In this document: one piece after another, positions 21,981 through 33,600 of the stretch
How positions within the stretch are numbered: the stretch's first letter is position 1
How the letters are laid out: the number at the start of each line of letters is the position of its first letter
From: Posidonia oceanica
Taxonomy: Eukaryota; Streptophyta; Magnoliopsida; Alismatales; Posidoniaceae
Assembly (NCBI GenBank): GCA_037176725.1
Contig: JAZBRS010000075.1
Coordinates: 79,300,001-79,364,000 of the forward strand
Reading direction: 5' to 3'
Length of the DNA stretch: 64,000 nucleotides
Program-made: the position numbers and the translations under genes
The notes under the pieces: model-generated
Database searches by the model: none
Told to the model about the DNA's origin: nothing
What the model saw: the letters and a program-made list of their open reading frames with translations, nothing else

Positions 21981-22395
21981 CATGATTTGGCAGTAGCTTC
22001 GGATCATTCGTTTTCCACTCGCCATTGACTTGAGAGATCACCAGCATAGCATCGCAGTGCACCAACAGCTTCTGCACCTCATTCTTGAGGGCAACATTCA
22101 GTCCCAGGATGCATGCCTCGTACTCTGCTTCGTTGTTGGTGCATTTGAAGGTCAGCTTTCTGGAGAAGGGAATCATCTGTCCCTGGGTCGTTGTCAGCAC
22201 TGCGCCTACGCCTCGGCCCTTTTTGTTTACAGCACCATCAAAATATAGCTGCCATTGCTCCTGATCTTCAGGGTCTTTGTCTTCAGAGTCCTCCATTGCA
22301 AATAGAATGTCTTCATCTAGAAACTGCGTCTGGAGTGGCTGATATTTAGGCAATGGGAGATCAGCAAGATGGTCTGCCATAGCTTGGCCTTTCAT
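21980..22395 (-). pseudogene. TatA archaeal-type RNase H (second RNase H)
   Basis: The frame open from 22395 encodes YFDGAVNKKGRGVGAVL, then NNEAEYEACILGL, an Asp in VHCDAMLVISQ and NAYVDVLATLAS, which together give the D-E-D-D set of an archaeal-type RNase H. A second RNase H between the classical one and integrase is a hallmark of the Tat lineage. It is fused in frame to integrase. This is the best preserved part of TatA pol. Confidence 0.88.
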
Positions 22396-22425
22396 GGATT
22401 TTTGCGTGACAAAGGTGATGTCGTA

Positions 22426-22692
22426 CTAAGACAGTAGCACCTGCCACTTAGCACATCTGCCTACCATGGCCAGCTTTTGAAAGAGGAACTTGATTGGATC
22501 ATGCCGGCATAAGAGCTGGACTGGGTATGCCATCATGTAGTGTCTCAATTTCTGTGCAGCCCAGACGAGGGACAAGCAGGTCTTCTCTATCGTACTGTAC
22601 CTGGCTTCACATTCATTGAACTTCTTGCTCAGGTAGTAGATGGCGCGCTCCTTTCTACCAGATTCGTCATGTTGGCCCAAGACGGTGCCCAT
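22426..22692 (-). pseudogene. TatA classical RNase H
   Basis: The frame contains GTVLGQHDESGRKERAIYYL, ARYSTIEKTCLSLVWA and QKLRHYM, the standard order of a Ty3/gypsy RNase H following RT. It is in the RT frame but separated from it by a stop at 22699 and closed by a stop at 22426-22428. RNase H removes the RNA strand during reverse transcription. Confidence 0.88.
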
Positions 22693-22698
22693 GGAATG

Positions 22699-23898
22699 CT
22701 ACGTGGTAGAAAGGTAGAGAAGTAAGGGTCTCCCTGGAGTGGGGGGAACCAAGACAGGAGGCTTAATCAGCAGTTGCTTGATCTTGGCAAATGCAGCCTG
22801 ACACTCCTCGCTCCAATGAATCTGCGCGTTCTTTTTCAGGAGCTTGAATATAGGTTCATAGATGGGCGTAAGCTGTGCAATGAAGCGACTGATGTATTGT
22901 AAACGCCCAAGCAGGCCTCTGACCTCCTTTTCAGTCCGAGGGGGTGGCATATCCACGATGGCTTTTGCCTTCATCGGGTCTACCTCAATCCCCCTTTGGC
23001 TAACAATGTAGCCCAACAATTTGCCAGATGATACTTCGAATACACACTTGTTGGGGTTTAGGCGCAGCTTGTACTTCCGTAGACGAGTAAAGAGCTTCTT
23101 TAGACAGGCAAGATGATCTTCAGGCACTTTTGTTTTAGCAATCATGTCGTCTACGTAGACCTCCACTTCTTGGTGCATGAGGTCGTGGAACAGCGCAGTC
23201 ATGGCCCTCTGATAGGTTGCGCCAGCATTCTTCAGCCCGAACGGCATGACTTGGTAGCAGAAGACTCCCCAAGGGGTGATGAATGAAGTCTTTTCCATGT
23301 CTTCTTCTGCCATTTTGATCTGATTGTATCCAGAAAAGCCGTTCATGAAGGAGAGCATCTTGTGGCCCGCTGTATTATCGACTAGGACATCAATGTGAGG
23401 CAATGGGAAGTCGTCCTTGGGACTCGCCTTGTTCAGGTCCCTATAGTCGATGCAGATCCGGACACGGCCATCTTTCTTGGGCACAGGTACGATGTTTACC
23501 AGCCACTCAGGATAAAAGACGACCTTGAGGAAATTGACTCTGTGCTGTTTCATGATCTCTTCTTTAATCATAAGCAGCCACTGCGGTCGCCATCTTCTCA
23601 GCTTCTGCTTTACTAGCTTGGCATCTAGGTCCAGGGATAGATTGTGCACCACTATCTCTACGTCAAGGCCAATCATATCTTCATAACTCCAGGTGAAGAC
23701 ATCCGCATATTCTTTTAGGAATGTGATGAACTCTGCTCGAACCTGGGGGGACAGCTGGGCACTGATGCGAACCTCTCTAACTTCCTCAGCTGTGTCGATA
23801 TTGACAACCTCGGTTTCTTCCTCAACATGAAGGTTGGGGCCTTCTGGGTCGTCGTCGTAGGGCCGGAACCTGGGCAATGGTTCGTCAGTCTCATCCAT
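22699..23898 (-). CDS. TatA reverse transcriptase domain (longest open pol segment)
   Basis: A stop-free stretch of 399 codons. The RT motifs appear in order: NIVPVPKKDGRVRICIDYRD, PLPHIDVLVDN, FSGYNQI, TSFITPWG, FCYQVMPFGLKNAGATYQR and the catalytic YVDD (23147-23158), then the thumb with GKLLGYIVSQRGIEVDP and LLGRLQYISRFI. RT copies the genomic RNA into DNA. One visible oddity is FMNGFSGY, where relatives usually have FMDxFSGY; this Asp-to-Asn change hits a catalytic residue. The frame continues upstream past stops at 24004 and 24238 and downstream past the stop at 22699, so it is a decayed polyprotein and not a free gene. Confidence 0.9.
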   Translation of the reverse strand: MDETDEPLPRFRPYDDDPEGPNLHVEEETEVVNIDTAEEVREVRISAQLSPQVRAEFITFLKEYADVFTWSYEDMIGLDVEIVVHNLSLDLDAKLVKQKLRRWRPQWLLMIKEEIMKQHRVNFLKVVFYPEWLVNIVPVPKKDGRVRICIDYRDLNKASPKDDFPLPHIDVLVDNTAGHKMLSFMNGFSGYNQIKMAEEDMEKTSFITPWGVFCYQVMPFGLKNAGATYQRAMTALFHDLMHQEVEVYVDDMIAKTKVPEDHLACLKKLFTRLRKYKLRLNPNKCVFEVSSGKLLGYIVSQRGIEVDPMKAKAIVDMPPPRTEKEVRGLLGRLQYISRFIAQLTPIYEPIFKLLKKNAQIHWSEECQAAFAKIKQLLIKPPVLVPPTPGRPLLLYLSTT

Positions 23899-24003
23899 GC
23901 CCGTATCATCCTCCTCTCCATAAGAAATAAGTTCCGAGAGGATCTCTTTCTCAAAAGAAGGATTTGCAACGTCGAAAGAGTGTATATGTTCCGCTGCTTG
24001 GCC

Positions 24004-24927
24004 CTAGTGACGCTTCAGGATGGTCACGCTTACTCGAGTATTCTTGTAGCCTCGGTGCGTGACCTCCGTCCGGGCAACTTCTTCTGTCGGCTCTGGCCTG
24101 ACTGATTTTGCTGAGTGCTCTGCTGATACTGCTGAGGGCCTTGCTGATTCTGTCGCTGATACCGCTGATGGCCTTGCTACTGAGACTGCTGACAACTCTG
24201 TTACTGATTCTGCTTTCTGCTCTGTTACGGCTACTGCTTAGACTGCCAGTGCTTTCTCCTCTGAGCCTTCTGGTGTGCTTGTGGAGGGTATGCCGGACTG
24301 GCGGCTGATCTGGGTACTGTCGCTTGCTACACTGCCTAAGTGAGGTATGTGTTGCACAAACCACCTAGACCCACCTTCTGGTTGGAGGTTAATGAGCTCA
24401 TCTAGTTTAGGGGAGTCCAGTATTGCTGAATCTTCTTCTAAGACCATGATAGAGGCATGGTCTTCTTGCAGAGGAGGGGTAGCCACGGCTTTCCCTTTCC
24501 TTTCTGCGGCTTGGTGCTCAGCCAGGTCATCTGCTATCGACTTGAGCTGTTCTTGATAAAGTAGCTTTAAGTCGGACATCCATGAATCGACCTGGGCTTC
24601 TATCACCACTCCTTCCACCTCATCTGAGGGTGAGTCAACGAAGTAGGCACCGGGGGCCTGCGGCACTGGCCCAGCTGCAAGATGGATCGCTGCCCTTGGT
24701 ATTTGCATGCTTTGGTTCACGAGCGCGCCTAATAGCGGCAGCTTCGGCATTGGAGATCCAAACAGACTAGTCAGCGAGGCCACAGACGGGTACGCTACCA
24801 GGGTCACCGTTGCAGTTAGAGGGCAGGCAGAGGTGCTCTTCTGAGGGCTCAAAGGCCAGGAGGCTATGATGCTCAACTGGTCCTCTGCAACTGGTGGTGA
24901 CGGTGAGAGTGCGGCCTCTGACGCCAT
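24004..24927 (-). pseudogene. TatA linker between G-patch and RT
   Basis: Open in the RT frame apart from stops at 24238 and 24004. It is low-complexity, rich in Ser, Ala and Pro, with an Asp/Glu-rich part (KLDELINLQ near 24400) and a Ser-Ala-Val repeat encoded by 'gctgatactgctgag'-type 15-bp iterations at about 24090-24220. Tat polyproteins commonly have a long variable linker here. No catalytic motif. Confidence 0.65.
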
Positions 24928-25628
24928 GGGGTCCTGCCATGAGAGTTGCTGTTCTGCAGCAGGAGGTTGTGAAGCTGACTACGCCGGCTGCATTCTCGGT
25001 AGCGCGGCTGCAGAAGCAGGCCGAGTCGCGCTGCTGACTGAGTTGTCTGACTGTCGCTCCAGAGAGAGTGACAGCGGTACTGATGCGACGCGACCACAGG
25101 TAGCTGGCCAGATTGTGCCAGAAGGAGTGTCTCTGACTTCTGAGCTGCTGCTGCTGCCTGTACTTGTAAGGCAGATGTGGCTGCAGGAATGTTAGAGCTT
25201 GTCAGTTCTGCCACAGAGTCTGCTGATTTGTCTGCTGTATCTGATGAAGGAAGAGTCAAACAAACTGACCAGGGCGCTTCCGTGCTGATCTGAGCCTTAC
25301 TGCCAGTTGGGACTGCCTCTGTTGTGCCAGACTGCTCCTCATCCGAGTAGTAGTCCTCAACGCAGACCCAATCTTCTGTCGGCACCGTGACTTGATCATC
25401 AGTTGATCCCAGAACTCCTGCACTGGTGAAGTTAGTGAGGTCTCTGGGGATGGCAGGTTCCTGATTCTTCATTTGAAGGCAGTGATCTTCGCTGGGCTTA
25501 GGCACATAACCGAGGCCTTCAGATTTCCTCCGCTCCGCCGCTACGATTGGCTCTGCGATCCCCTGGCCGTGACGCCTGAGCGGTGTACCCTTTATGTAAC
25601 CCCACCTGTGACATACATTCTCGACCAT
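24873..25628 (-). pseudogene. TatA G-patch and acidic linker
   Basis: The first 45 codons carry a G-patch remnant: WGYIKGTPLRRHGQGIAEPI followed about ten residues later by GLGYVP. G-patch domains bind nucleic acid and are typical just after the protease in Ogre/Tat elements; the comparable TatC domain is at about 41249-41385. After it come acidic and Ser/Thr-rich residues (EDWVCVEDYYSDEE). The frame differs from the protease before it and the linker after it, so one frameshift lies on each side. Confidence 0.7.
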
Positions 25629-27232
25629 TCGAAAGGGTTGTTGTGAACAGCCAAGGAGTTGGCGCGTTCAAGATCAGGAATGAAGTTAACTGGCTCGCAC
25701 CGGTTAACGCGATACAAGGCTTCGGAAGTCTCAGGGTCAAACGGGATAGCTTGTGAAGAGACGGGGGAGACTACCTCGATCCGCTCCTTCTCAAAGTTCT
25801 CCGCCATGATGACAATGACATCATCGCCGCGACGGTACTTTATCATTCGATGGAGGGTCGAGAGAAGGACCTGATGCTTGTGGAGCCGAGGGCGCCCAAG
25901 CAGGAGATTGAAGTTCGGCTTCAAGTCGACGACATATAATTCTACATCGAAAACGATCGGGCCAATAGCAAGAGGAATAATTAGGATTCCCAGAGCGTCA
26001 TGGTGGGTGTTGTCAAAAGCTGTCATTCCCATCACTGCTGGCGTGATGTCCTCGGCTTTGAATCCGAGCTTGATTGCAGTACGCAAGGGGTAGACGTTAA
26101 GGCCTGACCCGTTATCAACCAGTGTTAGGGGAATGCGAAAGTTTTTGAATTGAACCGTGACGAACAGGGGTTGATTGTGATTAATCCCCGCCGGAGGCAG
26201 CTCATCGCTCGTAAAATAGATGACCTGAGGCTCCACAATCATCCCTACCATGCTTTCCAAGGCTGAAGGCTCAATAGATTGGGACACACGGGCAGCCTGG
26301 AACACACGAAGAAAAGCCTCGCGGTGTTCGGCAGAGGTGTGGATTAGGTCCCAAATGGAAATGTCGGCTTTGACCTTCTTAAGTTGGGAGGTTATGTCTG
26401 CTTTGGGTTGGTTTTTCTTGGCAGCAGGAGGGGTTGTTTTGGCAAACTCTAAAGCGGTAGTGGCAGGAGATTGGGCCGCTACAGGTTGGGCAGGGATTTG
26501 GCTTACTACAGGTTGGTTTGAGGCTGGGTCCGCTATGGGTTGGTTAGAGAGTGGGGGCATAGCAGGTTCAGGGTGACTTGACCTAATGGCTGTTGCTGGG
26601 GGTCTGTAGACCCTCCCCGATTGCGTTACTTCCGCACACATTTTTGTGGCGTAGCTATAAGGGACGTGATGGATGTCCAGGGTTAAATCAATAACCACCG
26701 GAGCACGTGCTTCGAGCACAGGAGGGGTTACAGGGGGACCTACTGGGTATTGAGGTCTATCTAAATGGTAAGGTTGTTGGGGTGAGAAGGCAGGAGCTGA
26801 CTGAGGTCTACCTAGAAGATGTAAGGGGGATTCTAGCTGAGGCTGCCCTAAGAGGTGGAGAGGGGATCTAGGCTGGGCCCTAGCTAGGAGGTGTACAGGG
26901 GGTTGAGCCTGAGGAAGCACAGCCGGGGGCGCGAAGGGGCGCTCTGGCCTGGCACGCGGTCGGATCGTGTGAACTCCCGACTCGGAGCCGGCAACTGCCG
27001 CGAGATAGAGATTGATAGGGAAAGGCTCAGAGATATCAGAAATAAGATCATAAGGGTTTACAACAAAGGTAGTAGGCCCAGAATGGAAGACAGAGTGGAT
27101 GCCTAAGGTTCCTGCCCCTCCCGAATAAGTGTGTTCCGGTAGGGGTTGGTGGATGATGCCAGAATGAGGGGGGAACAACTGAATGTGCAGATGCATGTGT
27201 GTGTGCTTGAGTGGATGCCTCGTGCGTATCAA
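25592..27232 (-). CDS. TatA protease region (aspartic protease domain in a 546-codon frame)
   Basis: After about 250 Pro-rich residues comes a gag-protease linker, then the retropepsin-like domain: LPLTLVDNGSGLN-type active site (LVDNGSGLNVYPL, near 26100), a middle strand and the terminal NLLLGRPRLH. The catalytic string is D-N-G-S where related Tat elements have D-G/T-G-S/A; whether Asn is tolerated is unknown. The protease cleaves the polyprotein. The start codon given is only the first Met of the frame; the real upstream part is gag in another frame (shift near 27190). Confidence 0.85.
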   Translation of the reverse strand: MIRTRHPLKHTHMHLHIQLFPPHSGIIHQPLPEHTYSGGAGTLGIHSVFHSGPTTFVVNPYDLISDISEPFPINLYLAAVAGSESGVHTIRPRARPERPFAPPAVLPQAQPPVHLLARAQPRSPLHLLGQPQLESPLHLLGRPQSAPAFSPQQPYHLDRPQYPVGPPVTPPVLEARAPVVIDLTLDIHHVPYSYATKMCAEVTQSGRVYRPPATAIRSSHPEPAMPPLSNQPIADPASNQPVVSQIPAQPVAAQSPATTALEFAKTTPPAAKKNQPKADITSQLKKVKADISIWDLIHTSAEHREAFLRVFQAARVSQSIEPSALESMVGMIVEPQVIYFTSDELPPAGINHNQPLFVTVQFKNFRIPLTLVDNGSGLNVYPLRTAIKLGFKAEDITPAVMGMTAFDNTHHDALGILIIPLAIGPIVFDVELYVVDLKPNFNLLLGRPRLHKHQVLLSTLHRMIKYRRGDDVIVIMAENFEKERIEVVSPVSSQAIPFDPETSEALYRVNRCEPVNFIPDLERANSLAVHNNPFEWSRMYVTGGVT

Positions 27233-29336
27233 TCACAATCGTTCCTGATTCGATTAGATCCTGAATAGCGTTCCGCAGGGAGTAGCAATTGTCCGTCGAA
27301 TGCCCGACGCTTCGATGGAAATTGCAGAAGAGATTCGCCTTAAACCAATGCGGCAAAGGATTTGGGGGCAGGCGAACCTCTGGAAACTTCAGGAGCGATG
27401 CAACCTTTGGCAAGATGACCGTAAGCGGTTCCACCAGTGGAGCGAATTTCCGCTTCTCAGTGGGTGGCCTTCTTTGCCTCTACTATGAGCCTTGCTGAAC
27501 CGGTGCGGCAGGGTAGACCGGTCTAGCGGTGGTTGTGATCTGTGGTGTGGGTGGATTCCTAGGTGCAGGAGCATACACCATCTGAGCTGGGGCAGGCCGA
27601 GATGGCAAGTGAACAGGCACAGCAGGAGAGTCGACGAATGCAACAGCAGTTTTCGGCGAGTCTTTCTTCTTCGGACGGTTGTTGCTATTGCCGCTGTTGT
27701 TGTTGGAGGCACTGCTGTTGGCACTGTTACAGCTAATCGCGGCCTGCTTAGCGAACGCGGAGAGAGCCGGGAAGTTGCCACTTCGCAAAGAACTCTCCAC
27801 ACGCGCTCCAACTCGGATAAGTGTTGCAAAAGTAGTGACTGGCTGAATGCTAAGCAGAGCTCCAAGAGATGGCTGCGCCCCTTTGATAACAATTTCAATA
27901 GACTCCTCGTCAGAGGGTCTATCTCGGACTTGTGAAGCAAGGGCGCGCCAGCGGCCGATGTACTCCCCGAACGGCTCGCTGGAATTCTGCTTAATTGCGA
28001 CCAAGTCCGCCCTCTTTGGGACTAGATCGAGGTTGAAGGAGTACTGTTCCAGGAATGCCTGACTGAAGTCGTTCCAAGTCTTGATGGCTGACATATCAAG
28101 CGATGTGAACCACTTGAGTGCCGGCCCGGTCAAGCTCTTCTAGAACAGGCGGATCAGCAACCTCTCGTCAGCCTGAAGCTGAGTGAGATCACCGCAATAC
28201 GCCTTCAGGTGTGCTACGGGGCAGCCCCTACCATTGTAATTCTCGAAGTCCGGGATTTTGAACTTTGGAGGGAGTACCGCCTCTGGAAAGCAGTAGAGGT
28301 CCCGAAATTGGTAGGTCTGGTGCTCAGTACCCTGCACTAGTCGTAGTGCCTTTTCCAAGACATCCATCCGGTTGTTAATGGGGTCTGGATTTGCTGCCAT
28401 AGGAGAGGGATTGGCAGGGGTAGTGAGCACATACGCCGAATGGGTCGCACCTAAGTGCTCCTCCGGATCTACCATAGCGTCACCTGGTGGAGCAACGGGA
28501 TGGCCGACGTATCCGTGCTGGGGAACTGTGTATGCAAGGATGAATGTAGGGTTCTGGGCCTGATGCAAGGGAGGAGGGTAGAAGACATGCTGTGCTGTGG
28601 GAGGGGTAGGATGCTGGAGCACCAATTGCTGTACAGGCGGGGTGCCGGACAGCGAGCCAGTGGAGTACTGGGCTCCAGCCAGTCCAAAGGACTAACCACC
28701 AGGAGGAAGAGGAGCATGCTGTGCTAAGTGTTGTGCAGAAGGAGGCGGTAACTGGGCCCCCATCGTCGGAACCGTGAGCGGTTGAGACGATGGTCGAGGC
28801 GGAGGTGTGGAGGCAGATGTACGAAATGCAGGAACTGGCCTCAAAGGAACCTCAGGAGCGACAGGAGCAGATGAGGGACGAACCAATAGAGTCATGCCCT
28901 GCAGTCTCTGGGCAAGCTCCATCAGGTGCTGGTACTGAGCTTTAGGTGTTCCGTCAGCTGGAACGCTGGAGCGCAGTGCCGGCGAGGATTGAGAGGCAAA
29001 TGGCACGGACACAGACTGTTCGGGAGGAGTAGGTGCTATAGCAAAAGTCGCAGCAGTGGTAGGAGGGATGTCAGAGGCGACGTATCCCTGGGAAGGAGGG
29101 GGCAATGGCGTCTCCGAAACGCGAGTAACGGTCATCAAGATAGACTCGGCAACCGGATCCAGAGGAAGAGATGCTTGCCACTGTCTCGGGACATACTGAG
29201 ATCCTAAAGGCATCAGGGGAGGAAACCATAGCGTCGAAGGGGGAACAAGAGGGACAGAAGGAGCAACCGGAGGGGTTGGAGCGGAAACAGCCTCCGTGAC
29301 AGGAGTAAAGAGAGGCTCACTGACGTACTGGGCCAT
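27048..29336 (-). pseudogene. TatA gag
   Basis: Gag forms the virus-like particle. A plausible start is ATG 29336 (MAQYVSEPLF), followed by about 200 Pro-rich residues. The capsid-type core spans about 28250-27780 (PPKFKIPDFENYNG, GPALKWFTSLDM, NDFSQAFLEQYSFN, GRWRALASQVRD). Near 27330 is a knuckle-like CNFH-x3-GH-x4-C (RSVGHSTDNC) typical of Tat gag. In-frame stops interrupt at 28692, 28140 and a TAG-TAG pair at 27483-27488. The frame shifts to the protease frame near 27190. The TAG stops sit where CAG or TGG codons are plausible, consistent with cytosine deamination. Confidence 0.85.
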
Positions 29337-30654
29337 TGCTGACCTAGAGCGCGTGAGAATAGGGTTATGATGGGTATGCAAGCGGTGATTCCTAATAGGA
29401 GCTATCGTCGCAAAGGCGGATAGCTCAGAAGGGGAATGGTCACGAACAAGGTCGCAACAAGGGTGCCAGAAAGGGACGGTACTCAAGCTCCTGCAAAGGG
29501 AACTCGCTTACCGATCACTGCTGACACAGAGAGAGACAAACAAGGATTAGAAACTGAAAGACAGATGCAAATGAGTTAAGTTAGATGGCATGAATGATAT
29601 GCATGCTTTCTAGTATGCCCCCCTCACCTATCTAGTGTATCCTAGTAGGTGGTCTACTTCGGGTATCCCCAGGTGTACGGGTCACCGACTCAGGTCAAAA
29701 AAAGTAGGCTCCCTGTCGAACTCCTAGCCAAAGCTGAGGAAATAACAGGGTGGTGCATTGGTGGCCCTAACCCCACCAAAGCATGGGCAGTACACTCCAC
29801 TACACCGACACGACCCCTGGACAAAGGGAGGACAGACCGACTGACTTAACCCACGCCAAAAGCGGTGGAACAAGGGGTCGGGACCATCCTTCGCAAACTA
29901 GTAGGTAGACTCAGATGAGAAGAATGCATGTCCTATATGATGCTTATGCGAATGCTTAAAGTTTTTTATCTTGCGCATTTTATTAGACCAAGGGGGGGCA
30001 GGATTGTTTGAAGTCTCTAGTTGCTCCTAGAAGTTCTTTTTGCTTGCCATTTTTAGTTAACCACAGGGAGAGCAAACAAGTCTCTACTATCCTAAACATG
30101 GCATGTGCGAAAGGGAAGAAAACCAGTCAATTATGGCAAGCACACAGCATACAACATAGCAAAAGGCAAGTGCATGGCATGTGCGAGTGTTTGTGAGCAT
30201 GATAGTGAAGAAAAAGCATCCATCATGTCAAAAGGCATATATACAGGGCATGTGCGTGTGTAGTGACATAGCAAATGTGTAAAAGAAAGCACTCATCATT
30301 CAAAAAGCATGCATTGTTGCCAAATAAGTATGTTGACATGCATTGTGCAAGAAATAAAGCAATAATAAGCAAGCAAGATAAGAAGAGTAAAGACAAGTAA
30401 GCTGCAAAGCAAATAAGAGCAGAAGCAAGAAAATAAGCAAGTAAACAAACAACAGAGGCAAAGTAGAGCAAAACAGAGCACAAACCAAGGCAAAGGAGGT
30501 GCAAAACCTAAGCGGAGTAGCCATGAGGCGACTCGCTAGGAGTTTGCACAGAAAAGCGAGCAAAACAGGCAAAGGAAGCACAAAAGGCAGACAAAGGCAA
30601 GCAGAACTACGAAAGCGGCGAGCGAAAAGCCAAAAACGAAAGCTGCAGTCTGCT
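29337..30654 (-). other. TatA 5' leader
   Basis: Untranslated region between PBS and gag. Bases about 29600-29960 form a block also present twice in the TatB leader (62160-62500 and 62815-63150), with shared phrases 'ccaaagc(a/t)tgggcagtac', 'acaccgacacgacccctgg' and 'gggacagaccgac'. The rest is purine-rich with 'aagcaagcaaa' iterations at 30350-30640. No gene was found. Confidence 0.6.
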
Positions 30655-30673
30655 TTCCCCAGCAGAGTCGCCA
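30655..30673 (-). other. TatA primer-binding site, tRNA-Arg type
   Basis: The minus strand reads TGGCGACTCTGCTGGGGAA, separated from the 5' LTR end (30675) by one base. This is the PBS sequence characteristic of Ogre elements, described as complementary to a tRNA-Arg 3' end. It fixes the direction of TatA. Confidence 0.9.
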
Positions 30674-30674
30674 C

Positions 30675-33600
30675 TGTAGTAATCCCGGTGTTCAGATCGT
30701 TCATGCACACTGCCAGATGCTCGCGTGCACCGATCGGAATCAGGCTCACTATAAGCGGCTATGTCCGAGGAGGAGGGCTCAACTCGAAAACACTTAAAAC
30801 AGAGGAGAAAAGAGAAGAAAAGAAGAAGATAAGACAATTCAGAGTCGCCACCGTGTTTATTATCGGGAGACAAGGAAAACTAGGGGAAATGCGTGAGTTA
30901 ACACGCAAAACCAAGCAAAGGATGCAATGCAAAAGAAAACAAATGCAAATGAATGCAAATGAGATGACTCATGCCTAGGATAAGGGCAATATGGTCATTA
31001 CGGGCCAAAAGACTGGGCAAGGACTCCTGTTACGTGCGGGGAAGGTGTTAGGCACCCCCGACACGCCCGAGAATCAGTCTTTCTAGGCTAACGCTCGCAT
31101 ACGCAGGGAAATGCAGGTTTGAATGCCTAAATGCCAATGAATGCCTGAATAAATGCTCATAGGTGTGCTCTAAGTGGTGGGATGGAATGCAGAAAAGTAA
31201 ACGTGCAGTCTAAATGCTCAGCAACACTGTCTGTGTTCCGAACCGAGCGAAACCTGGCTCGTGAGAACTCAAGGCAGTAAGCATCACTGTCCTATATGCA
31301 AATGCAGGCAGAAAAGCAAAATGGCGGTAAAACCAAGCAATGCAGGCGACATGCAAGAGAAAACAACGTAAAATATGCGAAACAATGCGAGAAGAATTCA
31401 AGGCAGAGGGGCCAAAACAGGGGAGAAGAATGGATCTAGGTGTACAGGAGGCCCTAGGGGTGTGCACAACAGGTTCTCCCACGTAAATGGGAGCTAAGAA
31501 TGCTTAAGTGTGTGCAAGAATGCCAAATGCATGAATGCATGAGTGCAATGCATGCAGAATGCAAGAAAAGACCTTGGGATGATATTTCAGAAGACTTGGG
31601 AACTTATATGCAATTTTTGAAAAAGTGGGGGTCTAAATGCAAGGATTTTGAAAAGTTTGGGACTTCGGTGCAAAGTTTTTGATAGTTGAGGGGTTAGAGT
31701 GCAATTTTGCAAAATGCAGGGTTCAAAATGCAATTTTTCAAGTTAAACCTACATCAAGACAAGTTTTGAAATCATATGGGAGATTGGCATGCAATTTTGA
31801 AATCAACAGGATCTAAAATGCAATTTTGCCAGCAAAACAGTGGTCTTAGTGGTCTGGGAATGCAAACAGGGGACCTATATGCAATTTTTCAAAGATGCAG
31901 GGTCTAAAATGCAATTTTATAAGCAAAATATGCATTTAAATGTATGCTGAGGACCTATATACAATTTTTAAATCATGTAGGGTCAAAAATGAAATTTTAT
32001 AAGCAAAATATGCATTTAAATGCATGCTGTGCATTGATGAAGGACCTATATGCAAAAATCAGAAAACATGAGGAAAATGATGCAATGCTGTAAGATAAAT
32101 TGAAAATAAATGCCTAAGTTAACAGATCAGAGGACTAAACTGCAAATAAGAAAAACAACAGGGACCAGAAATGCAATTTATCAAGGTAAAATACAAGCAT
32201 TAAATCAGATTATTACCTGGAGGACTAACATGCAATAATAAAGAACTAGAGGACCAGAACTTTAAAAAAACACTGAAGAGAAACGCTGTGGAAGGACTAA
32301 CATGCAATTAATCAATTTTTTAAGTTTTTCATGCAATTTCATATGATTTAAATGCGAAATTAAATGAATGATAAACAGAGACAGGACCTGAATGTAATAA
32401 AGCAAGAAAGCAAGGCAGATATGCAATTTATCAACAAAAAAGCATGGTAAAGAAAAAATAAAGCAACAGTGGATTCGCAGCGGCCATGGCACTGTAGCAC
32501 AGAGCTACCAGTGGCCATGACCGGCGGAAGGGGGCTGTTGATGAGGCGCTAACCGGTTGGCGATGCTCTCCGGAGGCAGACGGAGCTCGGGCGATGTCCG
32601 ACGAGCCGTGACAATACCTGGAGCAGGCCGGAGAGGACGCCGAAGCGTCGCAGACCTGCTCGGAGGCAGCCCGGGCGATCGACGCGACGTCAACGCGACT
32701 TGAAGGCACCGGCGTACTCCTGGAGGTCGTGCGGACCTGGGACAACCGTCGAAGTAGAGTTCTGCAGACCGGAGCGGCGAAGTTGCATCTGGGCTCGCCG
32801 GAGAAGAAAGCAGACGGCGGAGTTGACTCGGCGAGGAAGGCACTGGAACCCTAGTCTAAGGGGCTAGGAAGCAAGAGCGGAGAAAAACTAAGCTAAAGGT
32901 GCAGAGGGATACCTGTTTTGCAGTCCGGAGTGTCCCCCCGACGTGGGTGGGTTCTGCAGATGCCGGCGACGGTCATCCGGCTACTGGGAGCGTCGCTGGT
33001 GGGCTGCGATCGGTTGGAACTTCTCAGTGCGGCCCTCTGGTGCCTCTGAATGCTCGGAGCGGAGCTTCGACGACCGAAGAGGAGATTGGCACTTTTGGGT
33101 GCACAGCAAAAGGCCGGAGGTGGGGGTGACTGTCTGCTGCCTTCTGGATCAACCGGAGGGTACCGGCGACTTGCTGGATGGTTGAGGAAGGTGTGTGGAT
33201 GTTCTAAAGGGCCGGGAAAGGGCTGGAGAGGAAGATTGGGTTATCGGGTGATTTTCTGGCTGAAAAGGGGGTAGGTGTTTGTGGTGGTATGTCTGGTCTG
33301 TGGTGAGGCTTGGAGCTGATGCTCAAGTGGGTTTTGAAGGTGGTGTTCAGGCGAGTTTCTGGGTGAAGATTGGAGGGGTTCTGTGGGTTGCAGTGTCGAG
33401 AATTTTTGAAGAGGTGGTGTTGGGTTGCTGTTGAAGAAATGGGTGAATTGGGAAGTGGATGGTGATTGGGTGGGAAGAAGAAATTGAATTTTGAAGGAGG
33501 TGGAGGGAGACTGCTGGCGGGAGGAATCGTGGAGGAAGAAGAAGAAGAAGAAGAAGAAGGGAAGAGGAGGAAGAGGATGTGCGGGCCGGGCCACGCGAAA

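Noticed and set aside
24866..26576. Plus-strand frames opposite TatA pol
   Set aside because: They are shadows of the minus-strand polyprotein, without domains.
30655..30673. tRNA gene at the PBS
   Set aside because: Only the 3' complement of about 19 nt is present; no cloverleaf or internal promoter boxes surround it.
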